Assembly: GCF_021190915.1 (NCBI RefSeq)
Contig: NZ_JAIOAP010000017.1
Span: forward strand, 62,001 to 126,000
DNA: 64,000 nucleotides
DNA from: Cohnella silvisoli
Lineage (GTDB): Bacteria; Bacillota; Bacilli; Paenibacillales; Paenibacillaceae
Reading direction: 5' to 3'
This document shows positions 44,669-52,881 of this stretch, piece after piece. Position 1 is the first letter of the stretch; every line of letters starts with the position of its first letter. The translations under genes and the position numbers were made by a program. The notes below the pieces were generated by a model that did not search any database, was not told the DNA's origin, and saw only the letters and a program-made list of their open reading frames with translations.

Positions 44669-44709
44669 ATCGCCCTGCAGGCTGCCAAATCGGCAACTTG
44701 CAGGGCGAT
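44669..44709. terminator. Terminator with ATCGCCCTGCA/TGCAGGGCGAT arms
   Basis: The 11-bp perfect arms sit between the convergent GntR and amidase genes. On the minus strand a T-run (ATTTTTCGG) follows, so it ends the amidase transcript. The arms and the AAAAATCGCCCTGCA flank are the same as in the element at 57511-57546. Confidence 0.85.
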
Positions 44710-44716
44710 GATTTAT

Positions 44717-45457
44717 TTAGCGACCATCTCTATCCGTGAAATACTTTCTGATCCCGTTCACAATAGCTTCGGCCGTTCGATTCTGGTGCGTATCGCTGAG
44801 CATATTCGTTTCGTCGTTAAGGTTCGTGAGGAACCCTACCTCTAGCAATATTGCGAGATTATTGCTGCTCGTTAATACTTTCCAACCTTCCTTCTTCACG
44901 CCGCGGTCCTTGAATCCGGTAGCTTCCGCCAGTTGCTCGTGCACCTTGCGTGCGAACTCAAAACTTGCGTCGGCATAATAATACGTTTCGGTTCCCGATA
45001 CTTCGGGATCCTTGTATGTGTTCCCATGAATGGACACAAACGCGTCCGCATTGAGATCGTTGGCGATTTGGGCACGATCCTCCAGCTCGACAAAGGCGTT
45101 ATCCGTACGTGTCATGTGCGCCTCGAACATTGGATCCTGCTGGAGCAAATCGTAAACCTTCTCAGACAGCGAGAGCGTGTATACTTGTTCACGATTACCG
45201 CTGGCACCTTCCGCTCCGGGATCCTTGCCTCCATGCCCCGCATCGATCACGATTTTGTAGCGTTGTAATCCTTCTTGCGGCGTTGCCGTATTCTTGTTCT
45301 GCGAAACTGTCGGATCCTCCGAAGGCTTGATTCGATTCGCCGAAATCTGTGATGACGAAAGCTCGTATATCGACCAGACCAATCCCATCAAAACAATGAC
45401 AATGATCATGAATGTCGCTTGCCTGCTTTGAGGCTGTTTTCTGCTTATCCTCTTCAT
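44717..45457 (-). CDS. N-acetylmuramoyl-L-alanine amidase (CwlD-like)
   Basis: A 246-residue amidase_3 enzyme. An N-terminal membrane helix (ATFMIIVIVLMGLVWSIY) acts as uncleaved anchor. The zinc site is visible in IVIDAGHGGKDPGAEG (His), NREQVYTLSLS (Glu), FVSIHGNTY (His) and the catalytic Glu in ILLEVGFLTN. Length and order match CwlD, which makes muramic-delta-lactam in spore cortex with PdaA, but a general wall amidase is equally possible. Confidence 0.9.
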   Translation of the reverse strand: MKRISRKQPQSRQATFMIIVIVLMGLVWSIYELSSSQISANRIKPSEDPTVSQNKNTATPQEGLQRYKIVIDAGHGGKDPGAEGASGNREQVYTLSLSEKVYDLLQQDPMFEAHMTRTDNAFVELEDRAQIANDLNADAFVSIHGNTYKDPEVSGTETYYYADASFEFARKVHEQLAEATGFKDRGVKKEGWKVLTSSNNLAILLEVGFLTNLNDETNMLSDTHQNRTAEAIVNGIRKYFTDRDGR

Positions 45458-45594
45458 GCTGTCTCGCTTCCTTATCTCTCGGATTTCTTGCGGCGGTATT
45501 CTACCATTGTAATACGAGAATATATGATAAGTGAGATAGACTTGTATTGAAGTTGTAAATTGTCGAATTCAACACGCAGAACGGCACAAAAATA

Positions 45595-45614
45595 CCAGCT
45601 GCGGCGGCAGCTGG
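45595..45614 (-). terminator. Terminator of the two-component/lipoprotein operon
   Basis: CCAGCTGC and GCAGCTGG form a perfect 8-bp stem. On the minus strand TATTTTTGTG follows. It lies 22 bases after the lipoprotein stop. The gap up to the amidase gene start holds no gene. Confidence 0.75.
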
Positions 45615-45635
45615 CATTGGTTTCCGTCGGTCGGC

Positions 45636-46385
45636 TTACGCCCCTATATAATTGAGCATGGCCATCACGTCTTTGTTGAATCCAACGACTTGCTTCGTTC
45701 TCAGATCAACCAAAACACTATAGTTTAACGATTGGTTATCCTTGCTCATATAGTACATTTCCGTAAAAATGCCCCAACGGATGGCTTTCTCGTTTAGAAC
45801 CAGATCGGACAAAGCATAACTTCCCTTTTCCTGAATAAACCGATTGGCAATCCCGATTATGTCATCCATAACCACCTTCGGTTCCTTACCAAGGCTGCCA
45901 TTCTTCAGAATTACTTTGGAAATTTTCAGCACATCGCCATCTCTGGCATTCAAGACGATATCATAGACTTCATTGGGATCGGCCGATTGGGTCAAGGTCA
46001 TATAGAATAGACCGCTAGGGATTTTATTCGGTTCTGTCTGAGAATCCACCTTGAACCCCAGATTCTGCTTCTGTCGCGAATTAATGCCGTATTCCACCTT
46101 GACCAGCAGATCTTTAAGTTTCTTCTGATCAACCGCCATCAACTCGAATTGGACTTCGTCCATAGTCAGCTTCTCGTCGTAATACTTGTTGACCGCATTC
46201 AGGCTGAGCGTTTTCACGGTATCCTGAGATAGTACGCCTTCGTATTTCACTTCATTGCTTTCGTGCTCTTTGGTTATTTTTTTTACCATGACGGTGTCTT
46301 TTTCGATGGCGTTGAACAATGCCCCGCACCCCGTCGTCAGGATCATGAATGCCGCGCATACGATAATCGCAATCAGTCTGTTCAT
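45636..46385 (-). CDS. Lipoprotein of unknown function, two-component operon
   Basis: A 249-residue protein. The signal peptide LIAIIVCAAFMILTTGCGA has a lipobox with Cys at about residue 20. The mature part is soluble and mixed alpha/beta (VKYEGVLSQDTVKTLSLNAV, FELMAVDQKKLKDLLVKVEY, SVLVDLRTKQVVGFN). I recall no named family with certainty. The start overlaps the kinase stop by ATGA. A surface sensor or modulator of the kinase, or simply a regulated envelope protein, is possible. Confidence 0.75.
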   Translation of the reverse strand: MNRLIAIIVCAAFMILTTGCGALFNAIEKDTVMVKKITKEHESNEVKYEGVLSQDTVKTLSLNAVNKYYDEKLTMDEVQFELMAVDQKKLKDLLVKVEYGINSRQKQNLGFKVDSQTEPNKIPSGLFYMTLTQSADPNEVYDIVLNARDGDVLKISKVILKNGSLGKEPKVVMDDIIGIANRFIQEKGSYALSDLVLNEKAIRWGIFTEMYYMSKDNQSLNYSVLVDLRTKQVVGFNKDVMAMLNYIGA

Positions 46386-47821
46386 TGATTCATCCCGCCT
46401 TTCGGAATGACCTGAGCGAAAATTACTCTAAACGTCGTACCCTGATCTTCTTTGCTCGATACTTCGATGACGGCCTGGTGCATGCTCGCCACGCTTTGAC
46501 ATATCGAGAGGCCTAAACCCGCTCCATTGCTGTTTCTCGTTCTAGCTTTGTCCGCCATGTAGAACGGTTCAAAAATTTTGTCCCGATGCTCTTCGGCAAT
46601 GCCGATTCCTTGGTCGATAACTTCAAGGATGTAACGACCATCGCGCCAGTAGGTACGGAGAGTTATGCTTTGTTGTTCGACAGAAGCTTTAAGCGCATTG
46701 TCTACGAGATTGAAGATCAGAATTTTAATTAAATCCTTTTCCAATTGCAGCCTGCCCTCTTCAAGATCAGTGACAATCGCTACTTGCTTCTTCTTGGTCA
46801 TCATTTTTAGCGCAGGCTCAATCTCGGCTATGATAGCTCTCAGATCATACTCCTCCATCTGAAAATGGTCCTCTTGAAGCAAAATCAAATCCATTAGCTT
46901 CGACGAGAGCGACTCCAATCGCTTGCCCTCCGAATAAATGACATTCACCCCGTCTAAGAACAACTCTTCGTTGTATTTGGTCGTCCTCAGAAAATTAGCA
47001 TATCCGATAATCGACGTCAAAGGCGTTTTTAATTCATGGGTAAAATTATTGATGAACCTTTGCTTCTCTTGATTATGCCGCTCCAGGTCATTGATTTTAT
47101 CCTCGACAACCGAAGCCATATCATTAAAATTGCGTGCCAGAACGCCTATTTCATCTTTAGATTTCAGCCTAACGCGTTCCGAAAATCCGCCCTGGGCAAT
47201 CACTTGAGCCGTTCGGTTGAGTCGATCGATCGGCTTCGTCAGTCCTCTGCTCACGAAAAACATGATTAGCATATAGAGGAAACAGGCAGCAATGTCCACT
47301 TTAACGAAAAAACGGTACTGATCTACGCGATCCTGGTATAGGGGAGTAACGTCTTTCATGTAAGTGAACACGTATCTTTTATGATTAATATCCGTAATGT
47401 TCGAAGTGAATAGTATCGTACGCTGGTCGACATCCCGCAATATATAATGAATTTCGTCATCGGACAGCTTGTCCAATTCCTCGCGATGCACAGGCAGCTT
47501 GAAATCGGCATTGCTGAAGATCGTCCGGTCCTTCTCGTTCATGATTTCCAAATAAATACGCTGGTCGTCATTCTTATTAACAAATTCATTGGCGATGTTC
47601 GTTAATACCGTTTTCTCGTAATCGATAGAATCATAAATACGAAGGATCGGAACAATCGCATCTACGCTGGAATGAATGCTCATGTTCTGGCTTAACGCGC
47701 TGTTGATTTCCTGCCCCAGCATTTTGTTATGGCTCCGCTCGATGACCATAATCGAAGCTGCATTAAAGATGAGGACAAACACCAGGAAAGAGAATAAATA
47801 AATTTTTTGCCAAAATTTCAT
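46382..47821 (-). CDS. Sensor histidine kinase (OmpR-partner type)
   Basis: A 479-residue membrane kinase. Helix 1 is YLFSFLVFVLIFNAASIMVI, and a periplasm-side sensor of about 140 residues leads to helix 2 (IAACFLYMLIMFFVSRGL). HAMP is at RLNRTAQVIAQGGFSERV, HisKA at NNFTHELKTPLTSIIGYANF, and the ATPase has NLVDNALKAS, VIDQGIGIAEEH and GAGLGLSICQSVA. It follows the response regulator with a three-base gap and overlaps the lipoprotein gene, so the three form one operon. Confidence 0.95.
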   Translation of the reverse strand: MKFWQKIYLFSFLVFVLIFNAASIMVIERSHNKMLGQEINSALSQNMSIHSSVDAIVPILRIYDSIDYEKTVLTNIANEFVNKNDDQRIYLEIMNEKDRTIFSNADFKLPVHREELDKLSDDEIHYILRDVDQRTILFTSNITDINHKRYVFTYMKDVTPLYQDRVDQYRFFVKVDIAACFLYMLIMFFVSRGLTKPIDRLNRTAQVIAQGGFSERVRLKSKDEIGVLARNFNDMASVVEDKINDLERHNQEKQRFINNFTHELKTPLTSIIGYANFLRTTKYNEELFLDGVNVIYSEGKRLESLSSKLMDLILLQEDHFQMEEYDLRAIIAEIEPALKMMTKKKQVAIVTDLEEGRLQLEKDLIKILIFNLVDNALKASVEQQSITLRTYWRDGRYILEVIDQGIGIAEEHRDKIFEPFYMADKARTRNSNGAGLGLSICQSVASMHQAVIEVSSKEDQGTTFRVIFAQVIPKGGMNQ

Positions 47822-47824
47822 CGG

Positions 47825-48481
47825 TCAATCCTCCAACCGGTAACCGATTTTATAAATGGTCTTGATATGGTCCTGCAGCTGAAGCTTCTTGCGCAGCGAT
47901 TTGATATGCATATCGACCGTTCTCGTTTCGCCGTAATAGTCGCCGCCCCATACTTTATCGATAAACTGCTCTCTGGAGAGAGCGATGTTCTTATTCTTCA
48001 TCAGCGCGACAAGCAAATCGTATTCCTTCGGCGTCAGTTCGACCGGCTTCCCCTGAATGGTCGCTTCTCGTTTGTCCAAGTCTACTTGAATGTTGTGAAA
48101 TTCCATCACGCGCTCTTCTTTGCCATATCTTCGCAATACGGTTTCGATTCGGGCCAGCAACTCAATCGCTTCGAAGGGCTTGACCATATAGTCGTCGGCA
48201 CCTAGTTTCAGTCCGTTGACTTTGTCGTAAACCGAGTTTTTTGCCGTCAAGAAAATGACCGGAATTCGGTAGGGCTGGATTTTCTCCATCAAGGCAAACC
48301 CGTCCAGCAGCGGAATCATGACGTCCAGCAAAATGAGATCGAACTTCTCCCGCTTCACCGCTTCCAATGCCGCCAAACCGTCGTATACCTCGGTTGTCGC
48401 GTAGTTCACGATATTGAGATTCATTTTTATGATTTTGGATATGTGAATATCATCTTCAACGATCAAAATCTTTTTTGTCAT
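47825..48481 (-). CDS. OmpR-family response regulator
   Basis: A 218-residue regulator. The receiver has ILIVEDD, the phospho-acceptor Asp in LILLDVMIPLLDG and Lys in YMVKPFE. The winged helix has VELTPKEYDLLVALMKN and TVDMHIKSLRKKLQ. The ATG at 48481 (AAGGATGACAAA) gives the usual MTKKILIVEDD start, so the longer frame to 48520 is rejected. It is the first gene of the operon with kinase and lipoprotein. Confidence 0.95.
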   Translation of the reverse strand: MTKKILIVEDDIHISKIIKMNLNIVNYATTEVYDGLAALEAVKREKFDLILLDVMIPLLDGFALMEKIQPYRIPVIFLTAKNSVYDKVNGLKLGADDYMVKPFEAIELLARIETVLRRYGKEERVMEFHNIQVDLDKREATIQGKPVELTPKEYDLLVALMKNKNIALSREQFIDKVWGGDYYGETRTVDMHIKSLRKKLQLQDHIKTIYKIGYRLED

Positions 48482-48604
48482 CCTTAGAAAACTCCTGACT
48501 CGTAATGTTGGCTGTTTCATTATTTCGCGAAATCATTGAACAATCCTCCCTTTAGAAATTAAAGATACGATTCGTGCCACCGCCGGTTATGTCACCAAAA
48601 CTAA

Positions 48605-48633
48605 AAAACATCGCGGTGGCCGCGATGTTTTTT
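48605..48633. terminator. Terminator behind the second SRPBCC operon
   Basis: AACATCGCGG and CCGCGATGTT form a 10-bp stem with A- and T-runs on the two sides, so it works in both directions. It ends the minus-strand SRPBCC transcript 17 bases after its stop. Confidence 0.85.
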
Positions 48634-48649
48634 TAGTTGCAACGCCTTG

Positions 48650-49165
48650 TTATTGTTGACTTTTCGCCAAGAACTCGTCGAGTTGATCAAAGGTTCCGCC
48701 GAATCCTTGCTGTACCATAGGCCGCATTCCTTCGAAGGTTTTGAGTTCCTCTTCCGTTGCGTTTATCGGTCCGCCTCGAAATGTAAGCGTAGTTTTTCCA
48801 TCATTCTCTGTTAACGTTAAATGATTGATGATCTCCAAAGGCCAAGTAGCGCTGAAAGGAGCCCGGATAGTGTTGCCTTCCTCATCGGAAAATGAATTGA
48901 TGAATACGAGTTTCTCCGGCGCTACGATTTCCTTATAAACAAACTTGCCCCACATGACGTGTCCCTCAGGGGAACGCTGACTGCCAAGGAAGATGCCGCC
49001 TGGACGGAGATCCAATTTGTAGACCTCCAAAGTGAAGCCTTTTGGTCCCCACCACTGTTGCAGACGCTCCGGCTCCGTCCAAGCTTTGAACACAAGCTCA
49101 CGAGGGGCGTTGAACACCCGTGTAATTACCAATTCATTGTTGGTTGCATAGTTATCGACCATCAT
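48650..49165 (-). CDS. SRPBCC/AHSA1-like protein (second copy)
   Basis: A 171-residue single-domain protein: ITRVFNAPRELVFKAWTEPE and QQWWGPKGF open the fold, KLVFINSFSDEEGN and TTLTFRGGP follow, and the amphipathic C-terminal helix includes GGFGGTFDQLDEFLAK. It pairs with a DUF1801 gene 42 bases upstream, like the operon at 2779-4535, but without ArsR and VOC genes. GGAGG lies a few bases before the ATG. Confidence 0.9.
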   Translation of the reverse strand: MMVDNYATNNELVITRVFNAPRELVFKAWTEPERLQQWWGPKGFTLEVYKLDLRPGGIFLGSQRSPEGHVMWGKFVYKEIVAPEKLVFINSFSDEEGNTIRAPFSATWPLEIINHLTLTENDGKTTLTFRGGPINATEEELKTFEGMRPMVQQGFGGTFDQLDEFLAKSQQ

Positions 49166-49207
49166 GTATCCTCCTCATTTGACAAACCTATGTATCAGGA
49201 AGTTTGT

Positions 49208-49546
49208 TCAGAGTGAACTGGATGCCTGAATGAGAAGCTTGGCCAACATTTCGTAGTCCGTCGATTGCCCATCGCGAATTTTGATCCACTTTCTTTCGGG
49301 AGGACCTTCGAAACCTTTCGGTAACTCAAGATCGGCAACGTTAAAGATCATAAAGTTGATCACGTCCTTTGAAGGCGTGATTACCGCGGCGTATTTCCCG
49401 TTTTTCAGAAAATGCGGCTTTTTGTATTGAATACGTTCTTCGACGTCCGGTATGGCTTGATGGATCATTTGACGGAGTCGATTGCTAACCTCGACCTGCC
49501 AAGGTACATTGATGTTTTCGATAAATGCGGTTACTTCCTGATTCAT
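49208..49546 (-). CDS. DUF1801 domain protein (second copy)
   Basis: A 112-residue protein: QEVTAFIENINVPWQVEVSN, RLRQMIHQAIPDVEERIQYK, PHFLKNGKYAAVITPSKDVI, FMIFN. The ATG at 49546 is preceded by AAAGGAG about 11 bases upstream, and the longer frame to 49600 has no site. It is the first gene of a two-gene unit with the SRPBCC protein. The function is unknown. Confidence 0.85.
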   Translation of the reverse strand: MNQEVTAFIENINVPWQVEVSNRLRQMIHQAIPDVEERIQYKKPHFLKNGKYAAVITPSKDVINFMIFNVADLELPKGFEGPPERKWIKIRDGQSTDYEMLAKLLIQASSSL

Positions 49547-49675
49547 GTGTTCTCTTTCTCCTTTCTGATTTGAGTTTGATGCTTTCATTAGTTGTCGCAC
49601 CCATGATTTATATATACCACATTAGGAATATTCCTGTAAAGGGATGTTTAGAAAAAACGTCACCGATTTCATCGA

Positions 49676-49963
49676 TCATGAGTCCCGTCTAACAGGACTT
49701 CCGAACCTTTTTGCAGATCTTGCGCGAGCACGTTCGACTTCGACCTCTCGATTGCGAGGCGCAGTATTGGTTACGAGCGATTCCATCAGATTCCGGGCCA
49801 CCACGGCTACCTCCATGACGGCACGATTAAATGCCGCCTCGTTCGCCTTCGATGGCTGATTAAAGCCCGAGAGCTTTCTAACGAATTGCAGTGAGGCTGC
49901 TTGGATTTCATCATCGGTAACAGGAGGGTCAAAGTTAAATAGTGTCTTGATGTTTCGGCACAT
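49676..49963 (-). CDS. DUF2277 family protein
   Basis: A 95-residue protein opening MCRNIKTLFNFDPPVTDDEI and continuing ASLQFVRKLSGFNQPSKANE, the DUF2277 signature found in many bacteria. It ends in a basic segment rich in Arg, Glu and Ala. AAAGGAG seven bases upstream marks the ATG at 49963. The function is not established, and it appears to be a single-gene unit. Confidence 0.9.
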   Translation of the reverse strand: MCRNIKTLFNFDPPVTDDEIQAASLQFVRKLSGFNQPSKANEAAFNRAVMEVAVVARNLMESLVTNTAPRNREVEVERARARSAKRFGSPVRRDS

Positions 49964-50031
49964 AGCTTTCTCCTTTGGCTTATCGCTAGTATTGCAATCC
50001 ATTTATCTCGATTGTACCCATACATTAACGA

Positions 50032-50907
50032 TTATTCAACAGACGGCAACTCGGAAGGAACCCACATCTTGGTTACGTCGATTCCACGTTCATCGCGCAT
50101 CTTTAGGTCGCGAAGGAAGTCAAGGAACCCAACCTCAGGTTTCCAGCCAAGTAGGAGAGCCGCTTCCGAGAGGTCATGCTGTTCGACTTGTTCAGGAAGG
50201 GATAGATTATACTTTTCAAGAAGCTTGCGCGATCCGGGTACATGTTCTTCGCACCAAGCCGGTCCGAGATTACGAAAACCACGAATCACCTCTTCAGGCA
50301 TTCCGTGCTTTGTATGAATAATCGTGCGGAAAAGGCCAATTCGCTGCTCTAATGCCGCTTTTATAGATGCCACAGTTGCAGATGCGATATCCCTCCGGTC
50401 TACTCCATTACGCAGCAAGCGTTCGCCAAATTCCAAGTATGGCCGCGGAATAAACTCATGATAGCGAAGCATGGCGATTGACGCATTTGTCATTTCGTAA
50501 TATGCCCGGCACAGCTCTTCGCCAATAACTTTCGTAACGCCGTAAACGGACCCCCAGCCATAAGCCATGGATGAAGCGTATACGATCGATTTGATTCCCT
50601 CTTCCCTGCAGGCTTCCAAGACATGAAACGTACCGTCAACGTTGACAGCAAAAATCGTGTCGTCACTGACTGGAGGATTATGAGCACAATGCCAAGCGGC
50701 AAGGTGAATGACAGCGTCAACTCCATCTACGGCGCGGCGTACGTCTGCAGGAGTACGGGTGTCGCAACGTACAAATTCAACTGCTTTCAAATCTGCCGCT
50801 GAAGAAGGAAACACGTCTGCCATACGAACAGTAAACCCTGCATTTAGAAGCGCCCGGGAGACGGCTTGTCCGCCATTCCCGGAAGCGCCGGTTACAAGTA
50901 CTTTCAT
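50032..50907 (-). CDS. NAD(P)-dependent epimerase/dehydratase
   Basis: A 291-residue extended SDR. The cofactor loop is VLVTGASGNGGQAVSRALL (GxxGxxG). The fold continues VIHLAAWHCAHNPPVSDD, IVYASSMAYGWGSVYGVTKV (the Tyr-x-x-x-Lys is Tyr-Gly-Val-Thr-Lys) and MLRYHEFIPRPY. A frameshifted relative with the same C-terminal motifs (NYRLSLPDKWEAPDLS against KYNLSLPEQVEQHDLSEA) lies directly upstream, so the pair is a tandem duplication. The substrate could be a nucleotide sugar or other carbonyl compound. Confidence 0.9.
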   Translation of the reverse strand: MKVLVTGASGNGGQAVSRALLNAGFTVRMADVFPSSAADLKAVEFVRCDTRTPADVRRAVDGVDAVIHLAAWHCAHNPPVSDDTIFAVNVDGTFHVLEACREEGIKSIVYASSMAYGWGSVYGVTKVIGEELCRAYYEMTNASIAMLRYHEFIPRPYLEFGERLLRNGVDRRDIASATVASIKAALEQRIGLFRTIIHTKHGMPEEVIRGFRNLGPAWCEEHVPGSRKLLEKYNLSLPEQVEQHDLSEAALLLGWKPEVGFLDFLRDLKMRDERGIDVTKMWVPSELPSVE

Positions 50908-50947
50908 GAAAGATCCCTCACCTTGAATTCAAATTAGTATTCTAAGT

Positions 50948-51290
50948 TTACGATAATGCATCACGAATCAATCCTTCATTTGTGCATTCCTTAATGAACG
51001 TACCAAAATTATATTTGGGATAATATCCGAGTTCTGCTTTCTCTTTAGATAAATCTGGCGCTTCCCATTTATCAGGCAGGGATAAACGATAATTTTCAAT
51101 GATTTCTTTCGCTCCTGGGTAGACTTTATCCAGAACTTCTATCGAGGAGTCTGGATAAGCGCGTCTATCGTTGTCGGATAATAAATCCTCTCGAACAATA
51201 TGATAAGCACCGAAAGTTTGCTTGCAGTTTACGGCCAACTCAACAGCTTCAAGGACATCACGGCGATCTACGCCGCCATGCAGCAACTCT
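50948..51290 (-). pseudogene. Epimerase paralogue, C-terminal fragment after a frameshift
   Basis: The frame Leu-Leu-HGGVDRRDVLEAVELAVN to IKECTNEGLIRDAL matches the C-terminal third of the neighbouring epimerase (NGVDRRDIASATVASIKA). It lacks a proper start and continues the upstream fragment after a one-base loss near 51290: restoring a G in GAGAGAGTTGCTG would give Gly-Glu-Arg-Leu-Leu-His-Gly-Gly-Val. Confidence 0.85.
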
Positions 51291-51762
51291 CTCCATAATG
51301 CCGGAAATCCTTGTAAGGAGTAAAATCGCTCGGTCGCAGCATGATTACTTCCAACCCGTGTTTATCATGGTAATATTGGCATAATTGCTCACCTATTTTT
51401 TTCGTGTACGCATAGAAATCGTTTCCATAAACCGACATGCTCGACAACCAGACGACACGCCTAACCTTGTTTCGCAGCGCTGATTGAAACATGTTAAACT
51501 TTCCGGTGACATTCAGATCATAAAACTCTTTTTCCGAGAATGTCCCCATATGGATTCCATGGTAAGCCGGGGTATGAACGATCACGTCCGCTCCTGCCGC
51601 AGCTAAATCTAACGCCCCATCTACACGTATGTCCGCCCGAAAGTAAGGTGCCGAAGTGTCCATTTCACCTACATCGGATAAACTTAAATCATATTTCGAA
51701 GCCAGTCTTTCAGCAGATCCCGAACCAACGCTTCCAGAAGCGCCTGTGATGAGTACTTTCAC
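51268..51762 (-). pseudogene. Epimerase paralogue, N-terminal fragment
   Basis: Residues 1-153 form an extended SDR start: VLITGASGSVGSGSAERLAS, VIVHTPAYHGIHMGTFSEKE, VVWLSSMSVYGNDFYAYTKK (Tyr-Ala-Tyr-Thr-Lys) and MLRPSDFTPYKDF. After GE the frame shifts and ends in a short foreign tail. Either the gene is inactive or the sequence has a one-base error. 51763-51973 upstream holds no gene. Confidence 0.85.
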
Positions 51763-51973
51763 CTTTTACACCTCCATAATTCAATTACCCCACTCACCGA
51801 CATTATAATAAAAGCAATAAAGTTTTATAAGTACTGAATAGATAGCAAGTAAGTAACCTATAGGTAACCAGAGTCAAAGGTCATAAGGGAGCAGAAGCGC
51901 CGGTTATTTCGATGGCGTCTGCAATGGTAAATTCCATGAAAAATTAGGATTATTGGAGTAAGTATAATTAAAA

Positions 51974-52002
51974 CCCTCCAGATCAGAAAATGATCTAGAG
52001 GG
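51974..52002 (-). terminator. Terminator of the L25/Ctc gene
   Basis: CCCTCnAGATCA and TGATCTnGAGGG arms flank a GAAA-type loop. On the minus strand TTTTAATT follows. It lies 34 bases past the stop of the L25 gene. Confidence 0.8.
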
Positions 52003-52035
52003 CTAATGTATTCATTCTAAAATCTAATTCTTCAT

Positions 52036-52608
52036 TTAAATCGTTGGCTTAACTTCTGCTGCCTGCGGGTTGAGGATTTTAACTAGCATGATTGAAGCAT
52101 CCGTTAAAATTTCAACTCCGTCATGAAGCGATAGATCGGAAACTAGCAATTGGTCACCGATACCGAGCTTGCTAATATCGACTTCGAATGCCGCAAACAA
52201 CTTATCCGGCATGCAACGGATTTCCACTTCGTGAACCTCGATTTGAAGGATACCCCCTTCTACGATTCCAATAGGGTCTCCGGAAAAATGGATCGTCGCT
52301 TTCGTATCAATGCTTTCGTTCATATTGATCTGGTGAAAATCAACGTGAGTCCATTTTCCAGTTAACATATCCTTCTGAATCGCTTGAACAAGAACAGGGT
52401 GTTGACCACGCTCCGCGATTGTAGCTTGTAAGATAGCTTTAGGATTTTTCTTCAGGGCAGCGAACAGTTGTTTACCGTTTACTTCAACCGGGATACTTGT
52501 AAGCCCAACTCCATATACGACGGCAGGAATGAAACCTTGCTTTCTCAGTTGTTTCACGTGCGAAGAGGGAAGATTAGAACGATCCGTTAATTGGATTGCA
52601 TTACTCAT
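52036..52608 (-). CDS. ctc: Ribosomal protein L25/general stress protein Ctc
   Basis: A 190-residue two-domain L25-TL5-CTC protein. The N-terminal 5S-rRNA-binding part has LRKQGFIPAVVYGVG and VDFHQINMNESI. The C-terminal TL5-like beta domain has GDPIGIVEGGILQIEVHEVEI and ISKLGIGDQLLVSDL. Gram-positive Ctc proteins are part of the ribosome under stress and often belong to the general stress regulon. It is monocistronic, with its own terminator and a divergent 270-base intergenic region. Confidence 0.93.
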   Translation of the reverse strand: MSNAIQLTDRSNLPSSHVKQLRKQGFIPAVVYGVGLTSIPVEVNGKQLFAALKKNPKAILQATIAERGQHPVLVQAIQKDMLTGKWTHVDFHQINMNESIDTKATIHFSGDPIGIVEGGILQIEVHEVEIRCMPDKLFAAFEVDISKLGIGDQLLVSDLSLHDGVEILTDASIMLVKILNPQAAEVKPTI

Positions 52609-52806
52609 TGCTTTAGCCCCCTCATGAATTCACATAAGCTTAACACTGTTATTCATGAATGTACAACGATCACCACAATTGACAGATTTTGAATCGGATG
52701 CTATTGTTTAAAGACGAAATCACATTCGACCAAATTAATTATAATATCATATCACATTTTGTAAATCAACCATTTTCTAATCAGCTGAATATCCGCTTCC
52801 ACGCCA

Positions 52807-52838
52807 GAAATAAAGTCACTCTTTATTTCTTTTTTTTA
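52807..52838 (+). terminator. Leader terminator upstream of the glycosyltransferase operon
   Basis: GAAATAAAG and CTTTATTTC form a perfect 9-bp stem followed by eight T's, 44 bases before the glycosyltransferase ATG. No plus-strand gene ends upstream, and a TATAAT lies at 52740-52745, so transcription of the operon probably passes through it. This suggests transcription attenuation. The rest of 52609-52806 holds only AT-rich promoter-like DNA. Confidence 0.65.
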
Positions 52839-52881
52839 TTGTTTTGATATGGAATTTTTTATTATTTTAGGAGGTTATTGG

